Assembly: GCA_020845475.1 (NCBI GenBank)
Contig: JADLFN010000043.1
Span: 18,886 to 82,885, forward strand
From: Planctomycetota bacterium
Lineage (GTDB): Bacteria; Planctomycetota; UBA8742; UBA2392
DNA length: 64,000 nucleotides
Reading direction: 5' to 3'
Shown here: positions 6,983 through 18,862 of the stretch, in pieces
Layout: each line of letters opens with the position of its first letter
Position numbering within the stretch: position 1 is the stretch's first letter
Program-made: the position numbers and the translations under genes
Notes under the pieces: generated by a model
Database searches by the model: none
What the model was told of the DNA's origin: nothing
Seen by the model: the letters and a program-made list of their open reading frames with translations, nothing else

Positions 6983-9070
6983 CTACTCGGGCTTGTCGGG
7001 CAGTACGTGGACCATGTCTGAGCGCGGCGGGTCCTCTCGCTCCGGCACGCGCTTCATCACGGCCGTTTCCTCGCGAAGCTCGCCCTTTTCCAGGAAGGTC
7101 ATAGCCGCGTTGACGCTTTCCTTGCTGCCGACGAGATAGAGAACATCGCCGGGAACAAACGGAGCGCGGATGTCCGGCTGTTCAACAAGGGCACCGTTTC
7201 GACGCAGGGCCGCGAGGGTTGCGCCGGTTTCTTTTCGAAGGTTGATGCCGGCGGTGCTCTTGCCCACGGCGAAGTGGCCCTCGCGGATCAGGCAGCTTTC
7301 GATCTTGAGCTCGTCAAGTTCAGCCACGTTTTTCAGTTTGCGGCGCGGCAGCGTTTCCTTGCGCGCGCTGGGCTGTGTTTCAAGGCGGGCCTCCTTGACG
7401 CGATCGGTGATCACGTTGCGGGCCACGCCGCTGTCACGCAGCACGCGCGCCATGAGTTCAATGCCGGCCTCAAGCTCCTCGACCACAATGTCATGCGCGC
7501 CCGCGCCGTTGAGCTGCAATTGCTCACTGAGGTAGTGCGCCCTAACGTAAACGGGCAGGTCCGGCGAGAGCCGTTTGGCGTTGGAAATCGCCCGGCGCAC
7601 GGCGTCGGGGTCGTTGATCATGATGACGAGCGCACGCGCCTTGGTGATGTGCGCGTGCTGGAGCGTTTCATCGTTGGTGATGTCGGCGTAATAAGCCGGC
7701 TCGCGCAACTCGCGCGCCATTTTCACCGTTTCGGCGTTGAGTTCGAGAATCAGGTAGGGCAGGCCGCAGGACTTGAGCGCGTTGGCCAGCATGCGCCCGG
7801 CCAGGCCATAACCGGCAATGATCACGTGATCGGCCACGCTCTCATCGCGCTCGGTTTGCTGCGCAATGCCGCGCGCGCCCAACAGGCGTTCCAGCGGGCG
7901 CAAAAGCGCGGCTCCGGCAGTGAAGCTGGGCGCGAAGGCCATGGTCAGGGGAGTTACGAACATGGTCAGGATGCCGGCGGCGAAGATCACCCTGAGCACA
8001 TCGGCGGAGACAATGCCCGAGGCCTGGGGCAAGGTGGCCAGCACAAAGCCCATCTCCGAGAATTGCGCCATGCCAATGCCGCCAATCGTCGCAACACGCG
8101 CCGGAAAGCGCATCGCCATTGCCGCCAATGCCGCAATCAGGCCCTTGCCGCCAAGAATACCGACAAACACCAGCGCCACGGCAATTGGGTGATCAACAAA
8201 GGCCCGGATGTCGAAATACATGCCCAGTGAAAGGAAGAAGAGGCTGGCAAAGAGGTCGCGCAGCGGCAGCACGTCAGTCATGGCGCGCTGGCCAAAGGGA
8301 GAGCCGGCAATCACCAGGCCCGCCAGGAACGCGCCCAGCGCAAGACTCAAACCGGCAAGCGAAGTCAGATAGGCGGTGCCGATGCACGTGACCAGCACGG
8401 CCATGAGAAAGGACTCGCGCGACCGCGCGGCATCAACGCGCCTGAAGATCGGAGGAACAATGAGCCGCGAAAGCAGCACAACAGCGGCGACCATCAGTGC
8501 CGCCTTGCCAAGCGCAATACCCAGATCAAGCGCGAAGCTGCCCTCGCCGCCAAGGCCGGCCAGCAAGGGAATGACGAGCATCATCGGCACCACGCACAGA
8601 TCCTGGAAAATCTGCGCGCCGACAATGAAACGCCCGTGCGGGGCATCGACTTCGCGGCGCCGCGAGAGGTTCTGGAGCACAATGGAAGTGCTTGACTGCG
8701 CCAGCACAAAGCCGACGAACACGCCCTGCGAAGCGTTGTAGCCCAGAGCAAGGCACACGCCGAGCACGGCCAGGGTGGTCAATCCCACCTGTAGCCCGCC
8801 GCCGACGACCACCATGTTCCAGATGCGCGCAAAGCGTGTGAGTGAGAACTCAAGCCCGATCGTGAACAGCAGAAGCACAACGCCGACTTCCGCCAGGGTG
8901 CTGATCGTCTTGGGGTCATCGACCAGTCCCAGTGCGTGCGGTCCCACCAGCGCGCCGGCAAACAGGAAGCCTGCGACCGCCGGCAGGCGGATCCACGCCA
9001 TGAACACCGCCGCGACAACACCGGCCGCGGCGACAATGGCAAGCTCACGCAACAAGGCAACCAGATCCAT
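6983..9070 (-). CDS. Kef-type CPA2 cation/proton antiporter with RCK domain
   Basis: A 695-residue membrane protein. ATG 9070 (MDLVALLREL) is the only ATG before the first helix. Residues 1-390 hold about 12 hydrophobic helices with CPA2 features (LPAVAGFLFAGALVGP, LLLFTIGLEFS). An RCK/TrkA-N domain follows (VIIAGYGLAGRMLANAL, a Rossmann GxGxxG-like loop), then a TrkA-C domain (about 600-680, ending LYLVGSKESVNAA). Such proteins exchange K+ or Na+ for protons at the inner membrane, gated by nucleotide binding to the RCK domain. The gene is convergent with the bpX6-like gene and divergent from a second antiporter. No Shine-Dalgarno sequence is seen. The substrate ion cannot be told from sequence. 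Confidence 0.85.
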   Translation of the reverse strand: MDLVALLRELAIVAAAGVVAAVFMAWIRLPAVAGFLFAGALVGPHALGLVDDPKTISTLAEVGVVLLLFTIGLEFSLTRFARIWNMVVVGGGLQVGLTTLAVLGVCLALGYNASQGVFVGFVLAQSSTSIVLQNLSRRREVDAPHGRFIVGAQIFQDLCVVPMMLVIPLLAGLGGEGSFALDLGIALGKAALMVAAVVLLSRLIVPPIFRRVDAARSRESFLMAVLVTCIGTAYLTSLAGLSLALGAFLAGLVIAGSPFGQRAMTDVLPLRDLFASLFFLSLGMYFDIRAFVDHPIAVALVFVGILGGKGLIAALAAMAMRFPARVATIGGIGMAQFSEMGFVLATLPQASGIVSADVLRVIFAAGILTMFVTPLTMAFAPSFTAGAALLRPLERLLGARGIAQQTERDESVADHVIIAGYGLAGRMLANALKSCGLPYLILELNAETVKMARELREPAYYADITNDETLQHAHITKARALVIMINDPDAVRRAISNAKRLSPDLPVYVRAHYLSEQLQLNGAGAHDIVVEELEAGIELMARVLRDSGVARNVITDRVKEARLETQPSARKETLPRRKLKNVAELDELKIESCLIREGHFAVGKSTAGINLRKETGATLAALRRNGALVEQPDIRAPFVPGDVLYLVGSKESVNAAMTFLEKGELREETAVMKRVPEREDPPRSDMVHVLPDKPE

Positions 9071-9173
9071 GCTCGGAGGAAAGTGACCGCGCCCGCAACC
9101 AGAGGCAAGCAAATCCTAGAAAATTGCGCACATTTTCTGCGCGCCTTGACTTGCGCACGCCGCGCACTAAACA

Positions 9174-11039
9174 GTGGCGCGTCGCGCGAAGCCTCGCGTG
9201 TCTTGGAGCACAGCCTTGCAAGCCTTTCTCGCCGTTCTGCCCGCCTTTCTCGGCAGTTCGGGTTTGCCTCCCGTTATACGTGACATCGGCGTTTGCGTGC
9301 TCGTCGCCGGTGTGCTCTCGGCCATCTTTACGCGGCTAAAGATTCCCACCATTGCGGCGTTTCTGGCCGGCGGCGTGCTTGTGGGCCCCGTCGTGGGCGA
9401 GTTGGTCACCGATCGCGCGAACATTGACACCATCGCCTCGCTCGGCTTGATACTGCTGCTGTTTTTGATCGGCCTTGAAATCGACGTGCGCAAGCTCGCA
9501 TCCAGCGGCAAGACCCTGATTCTCTCGGGCCTGCTGCAATTCCCGTTATGCGTGGCCTTTGGCGCTGCTTGCACGTTTGCCATCCAGGCCACGGGCTGGG
9601 AGGCCTTCGGCGGCAAATACACGCCGCTGTATCTCGGCGTGATGATGGCCGCCTCTAGCACGCTGATTGCCGTGAAGCTGTTCCAGGAGCGCATGCAGCT
9701 TGACACGCTGGTGGGCCGCGTCTCGCTGGGTGTTCTGATCTTCCAGGATATCTGGGCAATTGTGGTGCTTGCGGTGCAGCCGAATTTCAACGATCCCAAG
9801 GTGGCGGTGATCCTGCTCAGCTTTGCTGATATTGCAATCATCACGACCGTTGCGGTGCTGGGCGCGAAATACGTGTTGCCGCGCGTGTTCCGCTGGATTG
9901 CGAAGACGCCCGAGTTGATGCTTGTGGTTGCAACCGCGTGGTGCTTTGGCATCGCGTTCTTGGGCAACAATCTCGGGCATTTGCTTGAGTACGTGGGCAT
10001 TCACCTGGAGATGACCGTCTCCATGGAAATGGGTGCTTTGATTGCGGGCGCGAGCATCGCAGCACTGCCCTATAGCACCGAAGTGGTCGCCAAGGTCAGC
10101 AATGTGCGCGACTTCTTTGTCACGCTGTTCTTCGTGGGCCTGGGCATGGGCATCCCCGCGCCGGAGGGCGTGGAAGTCATCCTCATGGCGCTGCTGCTGA
10201 CGGGGTTGGCCGTAGCCTCGCGCTATCTGGTGTTTTTCCCGTTGTTCTATTTCACGGGCATGGATCGCCGTAACGCGATCGTCGGCGCAACAAGACTCAT
10301 GCCCATCTCCGAGTTCTGCCTGGTGATCGTGTACATCGGCGCAAGCCTTGGCCACGTGAGCGCGGAGTTCGGCAGCGCGTGCATTTTCGCGTTTGTGATC
10401 ACGGCGCTGGTCAGCCCGGCGCTGTTTGATTTCGGCGATAAGCTGCACGACAAGTTTGGCGGCCTGCTGGGCAAGCTCGGCTTCAAGCCGCCGCAGAGCG
10501 TCACCAAGATGCTGGGGGGCCACGGCCATGGCGCGGACATCGTGCTGCTGGGCTTCCATCGCGTGGCCAGCTCGCTGCTTTATCACGTTGAGCGCAAGCA
10601 GCCCGAGCTTTTGCCGCACATGATGGTGGTCGATTTCAATGTGAGCATTCACAAAAAGATCGCCGAGCGCGGCGTGCAGGTGCGCTATGGCGATGTGAGC
10701 AACCTGGAAACGCTGCATCACGCCGGCGTGCCCGAGGCCAAGATCATCGTGTGCACGATCCCGGATGACTTGTTGAAGGGCACCAGCAACCTCAAGCTGC
10801 TCAAGGCCCTCAAGCAGATGAACCCCAAGGCCAAGGTAATTGTCACGGCGCTGACCATGGCCGATGGCAAAGAGATGTACGCGGCCGGCGCGGATTACGT
10901 GAGCCTGCCGCGCATCGAAGTGGCGGAAAGCCTTGTGCCGGTAGTCGAGGCAGCCATGACGGACTCCATGCCGAGTTACCGTTCGGCCCGCCATGCGCGC
11001 GTGGAAGACCCTCTCGACCGGGCCGAGGTCATCCCGTAG
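9174..11039 (+). CDS. CPA2 cation/proton antiporter with TrkA-N domain
   Basis: A 621-residue membrane protein. The start is uncertain: GTG 9174 gives a basic N-terminus (MARRAKPRVSW) before the first helix, and TTG codons downstream are alternatives. About 12 transmembrane helices (IPTIAAFLAGGVLVGPVVGE, LILLLFLIGLEIDVRKL) are followed by a TrkA-N-like domain from about residue 455 (IVLLGFHRVASSLLYHVE, VRYGDVSNLETLHHAG). The glycine loop is degenerate (GFHRVAS instead of GxGxxG), so nucleotide binding may be lost or altered. No TrkA-C domain is present, unlike the divergent neighbour. The two may respond to different signals or form a pair. The tRNA gene begins 43 nt downstream. Confidence 0.8.
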   Translation: MARRAKPRVSWSTALQAFLAVLPAFLGSSGLPPVIRDIGVCVLVAGVLSAIFTRLKIPTIAAFLAGGVLVGPVVGELVTDRANIDTIASLGLILLLFLIGLEIDVRKLASSGKTLILSGLLQFPLCVAFGAACTFAIQATGWEAFGGKYTPLYLGVMMAASSTLIAVKLFQERMQLDTLVGRVSLGVLIFQDIWAIVVLAVQPNFNDPKVAVILLSFADIAIITTVAVLGAKYVLPRVFRWIAKTPELMLVVATAWCFGIAFLGNNLGHLLEYVGIHLEMTVSMEMGALIAGASIAALPYSTEVVAKVSNVRDFFVTLFFVGLGMGIPAPEGVEVILMALLLTGLAVASRYLVFFPLFYFTGMDRRNAIVGATRLMPISEFCLVIVYIGASLGHVSAEFGSACIFAFVITALVSPALFDFGDKLHDKFGGLLGKLGFKPPQSVTKMLGGHGHGADIVLLGFHRVASSLLYHVERKQPELLPHMMVVDFNVSIHKKIAERGVQVRYGDVSNLETLHHAGVPEAKIIVCTIPDDLLKGTSNLKLLKALKQMNPKAKVIVTALTMADGKEMYAAGADYVSLPRIEVAESLVPVVEAAMTDSMPSYRSARHARVEDPLDRAEVIP

Positions 11040-11082
11040 GTTGCCGAGGCTACGCATGTCGCTACAATCCCGCGCCGGCCCC

Positions 11083-11200
<118 letters not shown>

Positions 11201-11374
11201 AATGCCATGAACGGGCGCAGCGAGTCGAATGGCATTTCCGCGCAACGCGGTTCAAAAACATCCACAAAAAACTCACAAATTTCGGACTTCTGAAATCCGC
11301 GTAACCCTTGATTTCAAGCGGGTTTTGGGCCGTTTGACGTTCACTTTGTCGCACCCCGTTGTATGCTCTGCGCG

Positions 11375-11797
11375 ATGCCAACCCGCCTGGTTTCACGGGC
11401 CAGAAAATCGCCCGCAAAACCCGCGAAAAACGAGCTCGATCGCCTGAGGCAATTCCGCCAACCGGCCGTCGCTATGCCCGTTACTTTCGCGCAAGGCATG
11501 GCGGCGCTGAACGAAGAAGAACGCAAGGTCAACAAATCAAGCCGCGCGCGGCTGCAGGGCGCGTGGCAGATGGCGCTGGAGGAAGTGTTCGGAGCGCGCG
11601 CAACCGAGATGCTGGCGCACACCGAAGTGCGCGGGAGCTTTGGCGGTTCGCTGAGGGTGACTTGCGACAGCCCTGCATTGGCCCACGAACTGGGCAAAGT
11701 AAAGAAGCAAACACTGCTGGCAAAGTTGCGCGATTTTCTGGCCGGCAAGGAAACGCTGTTGGGTCTGGATGTGAGAACGGGAAAGAGTCAGTCGTGA
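11375..11797 (+). CDS. dciA: DciA-like (DUF721) replicative helicase loader
   Basis: A 140-residue protein with a basic N-terminus. The C-terminal part has the DUF721/DciA pattern: LQGAWQMALEEVFGARATEM, then a beta strand region LRVTCDSPALAHELGKVKKQTLLAKLRDFL. DciA helps load the replicative helicase DnaB in the many bacteria that lack DnaC or DnaI. The gene lies immediately upstream of gyrB, the classical position of DUF721 genes. The start is uncertain: ATG 11363 is in frame 12 nt earlier, and neither has a clear Shine-Dalgarno sequence. A repeat of the GGTATC(A/G)GG family begins 3 nt after the stop. Confidence 0.75.
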   Translation: MPTRLVSRARKSPAKPAKNELDRLRQFRQPAVAMPVTFAQGMAALNEEERKVNKSSRARLQGAWQMALEEVFGARATEMLAHTEVRGSFGGSLRVTCDSPALAHELGKVKKQTLLAKLRDFLAGKETLLGLDVRTGKSQS

Positions 11798-11799
11798 GT

Positions 11800-15771
<3,972 letters not shown>

Positions 15772-15847
15772 GACGATATTGTACCCCGTGCGCCTGGCCG
15801 GTGCACGGGCCAGCATGAATTCGGGTGTTGACGCGTGCGGCCTGACT

Positions 15848-15861
15848 CTTGACGCGTCAAG
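15848..15861. repeat. palindrome CTTGAC-N2-GTCAAG, copy 3
   Basis: CTTGACGCGTCAAG is identical to copy 1. The surrounding 24 nt (TGACT...ATTCA) extend the symmetry with one mismatch. It contains the stop codon of the Rieske gene. A partial TTGACGCGT lies 20 nt to the left. Confidence 0.7.
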
Positions 15862-16189
15862 ATTCAGGCCCGGTGCGGACATCGGGCAGTTCTGCGTAGA
15901 TAGCGCCATCCTCGACGCTCGTGGGGAATTGCGCCAGTTTGATGCGCTCATTGAGCAGGCACGCGCCCGACTTGATGTCAAACTGCCACATGTGCCACAG
16001 GCAGGTCACGATGCCGCGGTGAATCGTTCCGTCGTGGATGGGTGAGTCCATGTGCGGGCAGCGGTCCTCACATGCGAAGTACTCGCCGCCCACGTTGAAA
16101 AGCGCCAGCACACGACCGTCCTCGCTGCGCACAGCCGCACCTTTGCCGGGCGCGGGTGCTTGTTCGAGCGTGCTGAGTTTGACGCGCAT
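15857..16189 (-). CDS. Rieske-type [2Fe-2S] ferredoxin
   Basis: A 110-residue soluble protein with the Rieske signature C-P-H (EDRCPHMDSPIHDG) and C-x2-H (VTCLWHMWQFD). These supply two Cys and two His to a [2Fe-2S] cluster. The size and lack of a membrane helix match small bacterial Rieske ferredoxins like those of dioxygenase or nitrite-reductase small-subunit families. The start is MRVKLSTLEQ; ATG 16210 (MCRPNEA) is an alternative. It follows the E1 beta gene and a small unknown gene on the same strand. It may donate electrons to an oxygenase encoded elsewhere. The palindrome at 15848 covers its stop codon. Confidence 0.85.
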   Translation of the reverse strand: MRVKLSTLEQAPAPGKGAAVRSEDGRVLALFNVGGEYFACEDRCPHMDSPIHDGTIHRGIVTCLWHMWQFDIKSGACLLNERIKLAQFPTSVEDGAIYAELPDVRTGPES

Positions 16190-16228
16190 GGCTTCGTTGG
16201 GACGACACATGGGGCTTCGCGATGAAAA

Positions 16229-16648
16229 TCAAGTCCAACTTGCAATCTCGTCAACCCTGGCTACCACCGGCACAAATCCTAGGGGCACAACTGACCTCTG
16301 CACTTGATAACCGGCGTTCTTGAGCGCTCTCTCCGTGTCGTCAATCAGGCGCGAAAACAACTTGTCCATACCAGGGTGAGAACGCCAGAAGAGTTGCCGC
16401 GACCACCACGGATACTGGAACAGGAACAACACGTTGCACGAATGAGCGTTGGGTGACGCAAAGATCAGATTGAAATCCCCGTAGGGTAGCCACATGCAAA
16501 ACCAACTCAAGAAGGGGTTGCCGCGCCGGAGCTGAACTGACTGTGAATCGACTTCACAGGAGACCAATTTCAACGAGGTTGCGACGCGCATAGCAGTCAG
16601 GCGCAGCACCTCTGAGGAAGCATTGGTTTGAAGTAGCGTTCCTGTCAC
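16229..16648 (-). CDS. hypothetical protein
   Basis: A 139-residue protein of no recognised family. The GTG start lies 1 nt after the stop of the E1 beta gene, so translation may be coupled. The middle is rich in aromatic and hydrophobic residues (LSWFCMWLPYGDFNLIFAS, NVLFLFQYPWWSRQLFW). The C-terminus LFSRLIDDTERALKNAGYQV followed by VVPLGFVPVVARVDE looks like a real folded domain. Base composition is less GC-rich than the neighbours, which suggests recent acquisition. It could be a small membrane-associated or immunity-type protein, but nothing shows function. Confidence 0.5.
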   Translation of the reverse strand: MTGTLLQTNASSEVLRLTAMRVATSLKLVSCEVDSQSVQLRRGNPFLSWFCMWLPYGDFNLIFASPNAHSCNVLFLFQYPWWSRQLFWRSHPGMDKLFSRLIDDTERALKNAGYQVQRSVVPLGFVPVVARVDEIASWT

Positions 16649-16649
16649 G

Positions 16650-17627
16650 TCAATATTGTGCCAATTTCCGCAGGGCGGCCACGATTTTTTCGTGGCTGGG
16701 CAGCATCACCTGTTCGAGTTCCGGCGCGTAGGGGATGGGCGTTTCGAGCGCACCCATGCGCAGCACCGGAGCGTCAAGGTGCTCGAAGCAGTGCTCGCTG
16801 ATGAATGAGGCGTACTCGCCCGCGACGCTGCCCATAAGCGTGGCTTCGTTGAGCACGAGCACGCGGCCGGTTTTCTGCACGGTCGCTTTGATCGCTTCGG
16901 TGTCGTAGGGCCGCAGGCTGCGCAGATCGAGCACTTCGACTTCGATGCCTTCTTTGGCGAGGTCTTCAGCGGCGTGGAGTGCCTTGTACACCATGGCGCC
17001 GAACGTGATCACGGAAACGTGGCTGCCCTCGCGCGCGATGCGCGCTTTGCCGATTTCGATGGGCTCGACTTCGCCCACTTCTTCGCGCAGCTTCGGGTCG
17101 CGGTAGAGGTGTTTGTGCTCGAAGTAGAGCACGGGGTTGTCGTCGCGGATCGCGCTCTTGATGAGCGCCTTGGCGTCGCGCGGCGTGCTCGGGCACACGA
17201 GTTTCAGGCCGGGAACGTTGAGAAACCAGGCCTCCATGCAGCCGGAATGAAACGGGCCGCCGGAAACGCCGCCGCCCCAAGGCAGGCGCACGGTCAAGGG
17301 CACTTTCGGCCCCCAGCGGTAATGCAGCTTCGCGGCATTGTTCACGAGCTGGTTGAAGCCGCATGCCACGAAGTCGGCGAACTGCATCTCAGCCACGGGA
17401 CGCAGGCCGTAGATAGCGGCGCCAATGGCGTTGCCGATGATGGCGGTTTCGGAAAGAGGTGTTTCCCAAACGCGTTCTTTGCCGAATTCGTCAATGAGAC
17501 CTTTGGTGACGCCGAACGCGCCGCCATAGACGCCGATGTCCTGGCCGAGCAAAAACACGTCCTGGTCGCGCGTCATTTCCTCGCGCAGACCCTGGGTGAT
17601 GGCTTCAACGTAGGTGATGGCAGCCAT
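16650..17627 (-). CDS. pdhB: 2-oxoacid (pyruvate) dehydrogenase E1 component, beta subunit
   Basis: A 325-residue transketolase-fold protein of the expected length for E1 beta. Motifs: ITYVEAITQGLREEM, VFLLGQDIGVYGGAFGVT, ERVWETPLSETAIIGNAIGAA, and the pyrimidine-domain QFADFVACGFNQLVNNAAK. The C-terminal transketolase domain runs VSVITFGAMVYKALHAAE to RVLVLNEA. With E1 alpha it decarboxylates a 2-oxoacid through ThDP and passes the acyl group to the lipoyl E2. No E1 alpha gene is in the window, and the E2 gene is 37 kb away at 54784. Substrate could be pyruvate or branched-chain 2-oxoacids. The pyruvate assignment is the most likely but not proven. Confidence 0.85.
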   Translation of the reverse strand: MAAITYVEAITQGLREEMTRDQDVFLLGQDIGVYGGAFGVTKGLIDEFGKERVWETPLSETAIIGNAIGAAIYGLRPVAEMQFADFVACGFNQLVNNAAKLHYRWGPKVPLTVRLPWGGGVSGGPFHSGCMEAWFLNVPGLKLVCPSTPRDAKALIKSAIRDDNPVLYFEHKHLYRDPKLREEVGEVEPIEIGKARIAREGSHVSVITFGAMVYKALHAAEDLAKEGIEVEVLDLRSLRPYDTEAIKATVQKTGRVLVLNEATLMGSVAGEYASFISEHCFEHLDAPVLRMGALETPIPYAPELEQVMLPSHEKIVAALRKLAQY

Positions 17628-17683
17628 GGCGGGCAGTTATCAGTTTTTAGTGGTCACTTATCAATGGGGCAAAGCGAACAGAC

Positions 17684-17962
17684 TCATGCGTTCCAAAACA
17701 ATGCGAGCACCGCTACTCCGCCCACAATGAATAGCGTCGACGCAAAGCCGGTCCAGATACGCCAAGGATTGGCGAAGCCCAAGGTTTCCAGCCGCCCCAA
17801 CGATGAGCCGCTTCGGTAAATGAATTGTGCGTTACGAACCGCGCCATACAGGTAAATTAGGCCAATCACGATGACCGCAGCCGGCAGAAACTTGAACCCA
17901 AAGGAACGGTAGAACGGTTCAATCTCCGCACGATCAAACCAACCCAAGGGCATTGGCAGCAT
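17684..17962 (-). CDS. small membrane protein
   Basis: A 92-residue protein with two hydrophobic helices (FLPAAVIVIGLIYLYGAV and FASTLFIVGGVAVLALFW) linked by a short polar loop (RNAQFIYRSGSSLGRLETLG). I do not recognise a family. Its ATG directly abuts the stop codon of the preceding nucleotidyltransferase-fold gene (TGAATG), which indicates translational coupling. The pair may work together. A short A/T-richer stretch with two TTATCA words lies between this gene and pdhB. Confidence 0.6.
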   Translation of the reverse strand: MLPMPLGWFDRAEIEPFYRSFGFKFLPAAVIVIGLIYLYGAVRNAQFIYRSGSSLGRLETLGFANPWRIWTGFASTLFIVGGVAVLALFWNA

Positions 17963-18526
17963 TCAAGCCTCCAACTTGGGGTCGGGCATCTGGGCAATGA
18001 GCCAGAGTTCGTCGTACTTGGCGCGTACGAACGGGTGCAACTTCGAACCGTAATCGCGCGTCAACTTGTTGGCTTCGATCAGGCGCATGGCGTCGTCAAA
18101 GTCGCGCGGTCTTTTCGGCACAGTCATGCCTGGCGCGAGCTTCAGATCGAGCAAGCGCGGCAACGTCAGCACCGATATTCCGTCTTCGTCGGTCTCGCTG
18201 GCGTCATTGGGGTTCGGAAACTTGAAAGGCACGGACTTTCCGTCGCCGGGGATTTCATCCGTAAGCAGAAAGTCGATCTTCACTTTGTTGATGGCATCCC
18301 GAAGGCCTTTGGAGCCCTTGAAGTTCTCCACCCAGCCGCGCCCGAGCCATTCCTCTTTGAAACGCCGCAGACCAGCCCGGTCGATTACGATACCCACGTC
18401 GTCGGTGTTTCTTTGGACTTCGTAACGGTTGACCGCCATGCCCCCCGCCAAAGCGTAGGGAATCTTCAGTTCGTTCAGCCGAGCGCAGATTGAAACCACG
18501 GCCTTTTCAACGGGCGACTCGCCCAT
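17963..18526 (-). CDS. nucleotidyltransferase-fold protein
   Basis: A 187-residue protein resembling the Pol-beta-like nucleotidyltransferases related to AbiEii-type proteins. It has IPYALAGGMAVNRYEVQRN followed by TDDVGIVID and a later KIDFLLTDE. The usual T-x-D-x-D metal site reads T-D-D-V-G, so one catalytic acid may be displaced. I choose ATG 18526 because GGAGAG lies 6 nt upstream. ATG 18574 has a TATAGT box 6 nt upstream, so a leaderless longer form is possible. It is coupled to the small membrane gene downstream. It could be a toxin-type or housekeeping nucleotidyltransferase. Confidence 0.65.
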   Translation of the reverse strand: MGESPVEKAVVSICARLNELKIPYALAGGMAVNRYEVQRNTDDVGIVIDRAGLRRFKEEWLGRGWVENFKGSKGLRDAINKVKIDFLLTDEIPGDGKSVPFKFPNPNDASETDEDGISVLTLPRLLDLKLAPGMTVPKRPRDFDDAMRLIEANKLTRDYGSKLHPFVRAKYDELWLIAQMPDPKLEA

Positions 18527-18862
18527 GAAAAACTCTCCTGTTCGGCGTGCAGCCTCTCGGACGGATACGGTCATGCTTGGACTATATCAGGCGCATGGGT
18601 GAGCAGGATCAAAACCAAACCGCCTCCGGAGGGGAGGCGGCGGTTGGCTATGCCGAGCGATGAGTAAGCGTCCGTGTCTTCAGTGCTTGCGGCTCCGGCG
18701 ATCATTCGCGCAGGTCTTGCGGAACTTCGGGCCGCTGCTTCCTTTTCTTACAGCCATCTCCTTTTCCAGCACCAGGTCGCTCTCCGCTGGGCGCAGCCAA
18801 CCGCGGTACGCTGCGCTGGTCGCCTGACCTATAGTACCCCATGGCGGCGATTCATGACGGAT
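18527..18862. other. intergenic region with a GC-rich hairpin
   Basis: No supported gene. It holds a TATAGT box (minus strand, 18581-18586), probably the promoter of the nucleotidyltransferase-fold gene. An imperfect hairpin at 18615-18646 pairs CCAAACCGCCTCC with GGAGGCGGCGGTTGG. The remainder shows no clear signal. Confidence 0.5.
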
